A stretch of DNA of 64,000 nucleotides from Effrenium voratum (taxonomy: Eukaryota > Sar > Dinophyceae > Suessiales > Symbiodiniaceae), in assembly GCA_963377175.1 (NCBI GenBank), contig CAUJNA010002813.1, forward strand, positions 802,228-866,227, given 5' to 3'. How positions within the stretch are numbered: position 1 is the first letter of the stretch; the number at the start of each line of letters is the position of its first letter. Of this stretch, positions 59,201 to 64,000 are shown in pieces. Position numbers and translations under genes: made by a program. The notes under the pieces are model-generated. The model was not told where the DNA came from. It did not search any database and saw only the letters and a list, made by a program, of their open reading frames with translations.

Positions 59201-60096
59201 AAATCCGGATGAGCAGAAATCCCATACAGATCCCTCGTTTCATCTTTGGACCCTCGGGGCGGGAGGCGCTGATGGCAAGCACAGCGCATGATCCCTGGCC
59301 CATTCTTTCATATTGGCAGGTTCCCGTCTCCTGGTTTGGCCAGGCTTGGACCACGTCATATCTTCTCACCTCTCTTCACAAGTGGGCCTGGTCGCCATTG
59401 CCATGCTCTGTCCTTCCTGACACCATCTCTCTTCAGTTGTGAAGTCTTGTGAGTGTGAGTTCTTTGCTTCGGGTTGCATTTGGCACCCTTTTGCTTTCAG
59501 CGTGCCTTGTTCTTGCTTTCGTTTAGTGCTGCTACATGTCCCTTTTGCAAACCAACATTATCAGGTCGAAAAAACTTAATTTTCCGGAACTGCTTTCTCA
59601 TGGTCAAGTTGAACTCTTTGAGGTGTGTATTCGCAAACATGGGATTGCAGAAGCACAGCTGGAAGTCTCGTATTTTTGTGCGTTTTAGCAAGAGAGACTT
59701 CCTAGCTGAGCTTCTGCAATCGTACAAACCCGACCATGTTTGCGAATATACACCTCAAAGATGTGTCTCAAAATGGGGGGGGAGGGTGGTTTCCCTTTAA
59801 ACCACTGCAAAACGGGCACCCTTAAAAAAAGACACGCCCAGAAAGGCACAGCTGTCGGTTCAATTTCAAGCTTCCAAAGTTGGGAGCTTCGATCGGCCCC
59901 ATGGTGTGAGTGACAGCCTTGAGACTCCGAAAACGGATGAACTTCTCTTTTTTGCCAAAGGAGGCTCCCAGAAAAGACATACCCATGTCCCTCCTCACCA
60001 AAACTGGATGTCGAAAAGTCAACTCCCTTTCGGGCTTCGAAAGTCCGAGTGTCTGGAGCATTGCCGTCATCGACGAACAAGATCTGGCAGCGCAAG
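42385..60096 (-). CDS. Polypeptide N-acetylgalactosaminyltransferase-like glycosyltransferase (GT27); 13 exons seen, partial
   Basis: Family enzymes use UDP-GalNAc to glycosylate Ser/Thr of proteins in the Golgi (start of mucin-type O-glycans). Seen in order: QILFVDDGN, VQVHRNEKRQGLIRSK, PVIVFMEPHCV, NAQWMEPLLEQL, DWTLTFGWKAL, GVFLAAR, MGTYDTNMTEWGGEHIE, MSLRTWRCGGRILIVPCSR, RAALVWLDQHLEDYYKK, AGDVSERLRLKERFG and DWYMDNIYPEL. These match GT27 blocks LVDDxS, NEKREGLIRAR, FLDSH, GWLEPLL, GGYDxxMxxWGGE, EMSFRxWxCGG, (R/E)VWMDEYK, GDVSxRxxLR and WYLxNVYPEL. Exons are 22-109 nt and most joins keep frame. Missing: the N-terminal anchor and start, the segment with the GHxFR His after 50.68 kb, perhaps an exon between 55.2 and 53.5 kb, and the C-terminus (ricin-type lectin domain in many relatives). 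The DxH metal site reads ExH. Confidence 0.85.
44085..44521. repeat. (CAAA)n / (CAAG)n / (ACAAC)n satellite
   Basis: Same kind as the 19.2-kb satellite. A unit of about 50 bp beginning acaaacatgcaaaggaaaaa is repeated at 44113 and 44286. It follows the donor of the GT27 exon at 44539. Confidence 0.92.
44539..44594 (-). CDS. GT27 exon, AGDVSERLRLKERFG
   Basis: Reads AGDVSERLRLKERFGSLC, matching (V)GDVSxRxxLRxxLxC. The acceptor is cgctaag|GCG. The donor gtgtcc leaves GG, completed by C of the next exon. A long (TTTG)n-type satellite starts shortly after the donor. Confidence 0.8.
45850..45962. repeat. G-rich and A-run low-complexity tract
   Basis: Runs of up to about 14 G with C interruptions, then an A run, ending about 15 nt from the donor of the GT27 micro-exon at 45977. 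Confidence 0.85.
45977..46000 (-). CDS. GT27 micro-exon VPYARRIE
   Basis: Eight codons between acceptor caccagag|GTG and donor ATCGAG|gtgcgg. It supplies the short PEARKI(D/E) link between YYKK and GDVSER, in phase 0 at both ends. Confidence 0.7.
47642..47710 (-). CDS. GT27 exon, NTKRAALVWLDQHLEDYYKK
   Basis: Twenty-three codons beginning VMK. It matches NxxRvAEVWMDEYKxxFY. The acceptor is ctggccag|GTG. The donor is a GC type, AAGAAG|gcgggg, that opens immediately into a run of about 17 G on the coding strand. Confidence 0.85.
48960..49740. other. GC-rich, stop-poor block in a GT27 intron, unexplained
   Basis: Open frames of 115-151 residues overlap on both strands, none with a motif I know. 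The block is more GC-rich than its flanks and free of the usual intron repeats. It lies where the missing GHxFR-containing GT27 exon should be, yet no frame shows that block. It could be another inserted cDNA or a chance low-stop region. Confidence 0.3.
50677..50735 (-). CDS. GT27 exon, MSLRTWRCGGRILIVPCSR
   Basis: Joins the previous exon as GGEHIE-MSLRTWRCGG, the exact counterpart of GGENLEMSFRxWxCGG...PCSR. The acceptor is cgccag|ATG. The GC donor CGCCG|gcagcc leaves two bases. The expected next block (xGHxFR) was not found before 47.7 kb. Confidence 0.9.
51811..51880 (-). CDS. GT27 exon with TYDTNMTEWGGEHIE
   Basis: Reads RDNWERMGTYDTNMTEWGGE then HIE. This is the Gal/GalNAc-transferase motif (GGYDxxMxxWGGExxE) that lies over the active site and helps bind substrate and catalyse transfer. 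The acceptor is cgag|G. The donor is a GC type, ATCGAG|gccagc. Confidence 0.9.
52121..52142 (-). CDS. GT27 micro-exon GVFLAAR
   Basis: Only 22 nt. It gives GVFLAA plus a shared Arg, the counterpart of AGGLFAIxR just before the WGGE block. The acceptor is cgccgag|CC and the GC donor is GCTCG|gcccgt. Phases match both neighbours, which is the main support for so short an exon. It lies inside a longer open frame that I consider accidental. Confidence 0.6.
53481..53535 (-). CDS. GT27 exon, DWTLTFGWKALIEQRNSS
   Basis: Matches FDWSLxFxWxxLPExE. The acceptor is cccaag|GAT. The GC donor TCGT|gcgctc leaves one base, completed to Ser by the next exon. Roughly 18 residues present in animal enzymes between DVI and FDW are not seen. 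Confidence 0.75.
55183..55291 (-). CDS. GT27 exon, NAQWMEPLLEQLALAKDHGT
   Basis: Reads WAPNAQWMEPLLEQLALAKD and HGTLVMPILDIIPEEQ, matching CNxGWLEPLLxRIxEDxxxVVxPxIDVI. The acceptor is ttttttcag|TGG, one of the few with a clear pyrimidine run. The donor is CAGG|gtagcg. Joining to the next exon in frame needs the extra G to belong to the intron, or an unseen exon. Confidence 0.88.
55757..55791 (-). CDS. GT27 exon with the metal-site motif variant EPH
   Basis: Thirty-five nucleotides encoding (G)PVIVFMEPHCV, matching GDVLVFLDSHVEV. The usual Asp of DxH is Glu (codon GAG) and the His is kept. The acceptor is tcccgag|GC. The donor gtgagc is canonical. Confidence 0.85.
57954..58026 (-). CDS. GT27 exon with HRNEKRQGLIRSK
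   Basis: Reads VQVHRNEKRQGLIRSK then VLKPGGAS. It is nearly identical to the GT27 block VRVLRNEKREGLIRARxxGA. The acceptor is tcactag|GTG. The donor is ambiguous: GTs inside AAG|gtgctc would cut early. The block continues best to TCAG|ggatga, giving GGAS-GPVIVF with the next exon, with AGG at both ends of the intron. Confidence 0.85.
58749..58808 (-). CDS. GT27 exon, WLAWAEEWQFHEELKAIHPK
   Basis: Twenty codons with acceptor caaccag|TGG and GC donor CCCAAG|gcggtc. The sequence is variable in the family, but length and position fit the helix between VDD and the VRVLRNEKR strand. The join LKAIHPK-VQVHRNEKR is exactly in register. Confidence 0.75.
59616..59760. repeat. Foldback (long inverted repeat) in a GT27 intron
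   Basis: Arm 1 (59616-59670) and arm 2 (59694-59760) are reverse complements with a few mismatches and one internal gap of about 10 bp, separated by about 23 bp. Shared words include ctttgaggtgt, attcgcaaacatgg and attgcagaagc. The transcript would form a long hairpin. Confidence 0.8.
60060..60096 (-). CDS. GT27 exon with the VDD motif
   Basis: Encodes LRCQILFVDDGN. ILFVDD matches (E)IILVDD, the nucleotide-sugar-binding strand of the GT-A fold. The acceptor is cttgag|C. The GC donor AAT|gctcca is chosen for phase 0. The upstream catalytic start (the FHNE-like segment) was not found in the remaining 3.9 kb. Confidence 0.75.
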
Positions 60097-61467
60097 CTCA
60101 AGAAATGCATCGAAACGGTTTTGGACATCATGCCAGGGGCGGGCTCCGAACATATGCTCTCCTTCCCTCATCACCCCGCCCACTAATTCCAGTTACCACT
60201 AGCACAGGGGGATCACCAAAAAAAAACACGTGCTTTCAAAGCCACAACAAACCTCGAGCTTCCAAAAAACGGATTAAAACAAATGTGCAGATTGTGCAGA
60301 CCCTAAGTGGAAAACCTCAAGATTTCTAAAACAAACACAAACAACGCACACCCCTGCCATGTTGTTGCTCTGTTGTTTGGACAACTTGAAAGGTGCAAAA
60401 ACCTTGAGTTTGCCAAAAGACACCAAGAACACCTAAATGCCAGACCCATGACTCCAGAGCCTGAGCTGTGAAAGCCTTGGGGCGGACGGGCCCCTGCGTC
60501 CAACACCCGCCTGCCTTCGGGGCAAACTTTGAAATCATAGCTTTGCTGAGCTAAAATGAACATGTGTTTTTGAGGATTGGGATTCGCATCAAAACGGGGT
60601 TTGTGCGCGTTTCGCCTCACCGCAACTGCGATTTCAAAAGTGTGAAGCCTCTTTGTGATCCAGGTGTTGCACTTTACGCGCAAATGGTCCCAACTGGCGG
60701 GCCAAATTGCAAAGACAAACTGCACCAACTTTTGCAGCTTGATAACATGGTCTTATCTTCACAGCCATGTCTGCACAACCTGCACGAACTGCTAGAGAGG
60801 CTCTACTGATGAGCCCTGCTTCCACTAGTCCGGAATTGCCACCCCTTTCAGCAATTCCCTTGTCCAGGTGCTACACAGATTTGTCTTTCGTCTTGGTTGT
60901 GTTTGTTTTAGAGGACCCTCCCAAACAACAATGTGGTTTGCTTTGTAGGGTACCTCAAAAAACGCCACACCCACTTCAACTTTTAAGTGGCACTTCTACC
61001 CTTTGCCAAAAAGCAACGCATTTCCCTAAAGCCAAAAGACAGACTCCGAGGCCTGTTTCCAAATATGTCTTCCCCAAAAGAACCGCGTGGGGGGAAGGGA
61101 TTGCAAGAAAATCTGGAAAAACTCTGGTTTTTGACATTATTTTTGCGAAAACGCTGGAAAACCGTGTTTTTTGCGGGAACATACTGGGGAGCAAAGGGGA
61201 AATGTAAGGAAGGGACATGAAAGGGACAGAAATGAAAACAAGGGGAGTACAGGGGGAATGAAAGGGAAACAAAGGACAAGGAAACCAGACATGACAGGGA
61301 CATGAAGGGGGAGTTGAAAGGAATGGAAGGGACATGGCCAGGACATCATGGGAAACGTGAAAAGGACATGCAGGAAATCAAGGGAAAGCCAGTAGTAAGC
61401 AGACAGTTCAGGTCATGAAGGGGCAGTGTCCGGACATCGAGGTAACTCAGGGGGACGTGACGCTGCA

Positions 61468-61569
61468 GCGTAGAGAGAGAGAGAGACACAGAGAGCGAGA
61501 AACAGAGAGACAGAGAGAGACAGAGACAGAGCCAGAGTCAGAGAAAGAGACAGACAAAGAGACAGAGAA

Positions 61570-61612
<43 letters not shown>

Positions 61613-61778
61613 CAGAGAGAGACAGAGAGAGAGACACAAAAAGACAGAGAGAGAGAGACAGAGCGAGAGAGAGAGAAAGAGAGGGCGAGAGAGAGACTAG
61701 GTCCTCCAGTAGAGAGGTTAGCATGAGGGTACCCTTGCGTGGACAGGCAGGAGACAGGGAGACAGAAAGAGAAAGAGC

Positions 61779-61856
<78 letters not shown>

Positions 61857-61862
61857 GCGGGA
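61468..61862. repeat. (GA)n / GACAGA purine tract
   Basis: Purine-rich microsatellite, interrupted at 61697-61736 by a 40-bp dispersed repeat shared with 25.45 kb. Confidence 0.92.
61697..61736. repeat. 40-bp dispersed repeat, copy B
   Basis: Matches 25453-25492 at 38 of 40 positions (core ctaggtcctccagtagagag). The two copies sit in quite different surroundings 36 kb apart. Confidence 0.85.
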
Positions 61863-62802
61863 TAAGAGAGCTAGAGAGAGGGAGATTGAGGAGAGAGAGG
61901 CTTGGGGGGATGGGAGCAGAGGGAGGGCGAGAGGACGACGGAGCACACCGGGAGGAGACAAGAGAGAGAGGAAGAAGGAGACAAGGGAGAGGACAAGGTC
62001 GGCGGAGTGAGCCGGAGGCTCTAAAGTATGTGCTTAGTTCAGATCCAATTAAAAATCCCACTTTGAAACTGAACTTAGGTAAGAATTCCTTTCCAGCAGA
62101 GTTAGACAGTTACACCGTTTGATCAGAATCCAATGCATGTTCAAAAAGGACACACTTGAAGTATGTTGTTTATCTTAAGCTGTTGATTTAAAAAGGAATA
62201 CCTTGCCAAATATGGCTTTGGATGAAGGTTGACAAGAGATTTAACATGGAGTTCAATTTCACTAAAAAAAGAAAGTCTTTGTGTTTCTTCTAACCCACCT
62301 GCCCCTGACAAACCAAAGAACCATGTCACGTGCAACAAGACGTGGTGTGTTTCTGAAATGGGGGGAGAACCCCACCGAAAAAGCATGATAGATCTGCTCT
62401 TTGTGTCCTATCACAAAGGAAGGGAAGGGGAGGAACCCGAACTGCAACGTTTGGATTGCCAAAATTGAAGCCTTGCTCAGACGTGTTGGAAGGCCAAAGG
62501 GCAGGAAAGAGCTTCACGCATCATGATTTTCCTCACGGAACCACAGGGAACCTCTTAAGCAACTCATGAAAAGGGTGCTTCCTAAAAACGGAGCTTTGTG
62601 CTAAAAGAGAGCCGCACCCTCTCCAAAGCATAGAAGTGGACTCGTTCAAAAGCAAAGTCGCCCAATCAAAACTCCTAGGGCTGGTGGGGGAGGGCATTCG
62701 CTGCGTTCTTTAGACATGGTGTCCCCAAAAACCGAAGGACCTCACTTCTGGAAGTCATGTTTTTGGCATGCTCGCATTCTATTTCAGATCCCCCTAGGTG
62801 AG

Positions 62803-64000
<1,198 letters not shown>

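Overview
This window is nuclear DNA from a eukaryote with tiny exons in very long introns, most likely a dinoflagellate. Four things support this. The splice donors I could place are mainly GC, some GT and a few GA. Exon/intron junctions nearly always read AG|G at both ends of the intron. Simple-sequence repeats are very abundant. A 22-nt near-copy (20/22) of the dinoflagellate trans-splicing leader lies at 31391-31412. No bacterial-type genes, rRNA, tRNA or CRISPR array were recognised. Most long open frames here are repeat or intron noise. All exon calls below come from hand translation, motif recognition and splice-phase bookkeeping; no database search or transcript was available.

Two multi-exon genes run head-to-tail on the minus strand. 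(1) About 60.1 kb to 42.4 kb: the catalytic part of a polypeptide N-acetylgalactosaminyltransferase-like enzyme (GT27). Thirteen exons of 22 to 109 nt cover the VDD motif, NEKRQGLIR, an ExH variant of the usual DxH site, WEPLL-like and WGGE motifs, MSLRTWRCGG, and the YPEL end of the catalytic domain. Its 5' end, at least one internal exon (after 50.68 kb) and its 3' end were not found. (2) About 31.1 kb to 0.3 kb, continuing off the left edge: an ABC transporter of the ABCD (peroxisomal/SbmA-like) type. Nineteen exons carry a membrane domain with the NPDQR-like and EAA-like motifs, then a nucleotide-binding domain up to just past the Q-loop. The signature motif and Walker B should lie left of base 1.

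Inside or next to the 5' part of the ABC gene, on the opposite strand (31.39-32.28 kb), is an intronless, frame-damaged protein-like stretch that starts at the spliced-leader relic. It looks like a trans-spliced mRNA that was reverse transcribed and put back into the genome.

The region between the genes (about 33.6-42.3 kb) holds a large (GT)n tract and a 216-bp direct duplication (38.19 and 39.66 kb). The duplication contains a possible exon whose splice acceptor differs between copies. It also holds a TACTCGAG minisatellite and a pyrimidine-rich insert with its own repeats. Introns are filled with a dispersed ~100-bp palindrome-prone element (core TTTAAAGGGAAACC plus GGGTCCCCT), satellites of (CAAG/CAAA)n, (GGGGA)n, (GA)n and (CA/CGCA)n, and an AT-rich repeat block at 22.6-24.3 kb. 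The window ends in a ~1.2-kb (TG)n-derived satellite.
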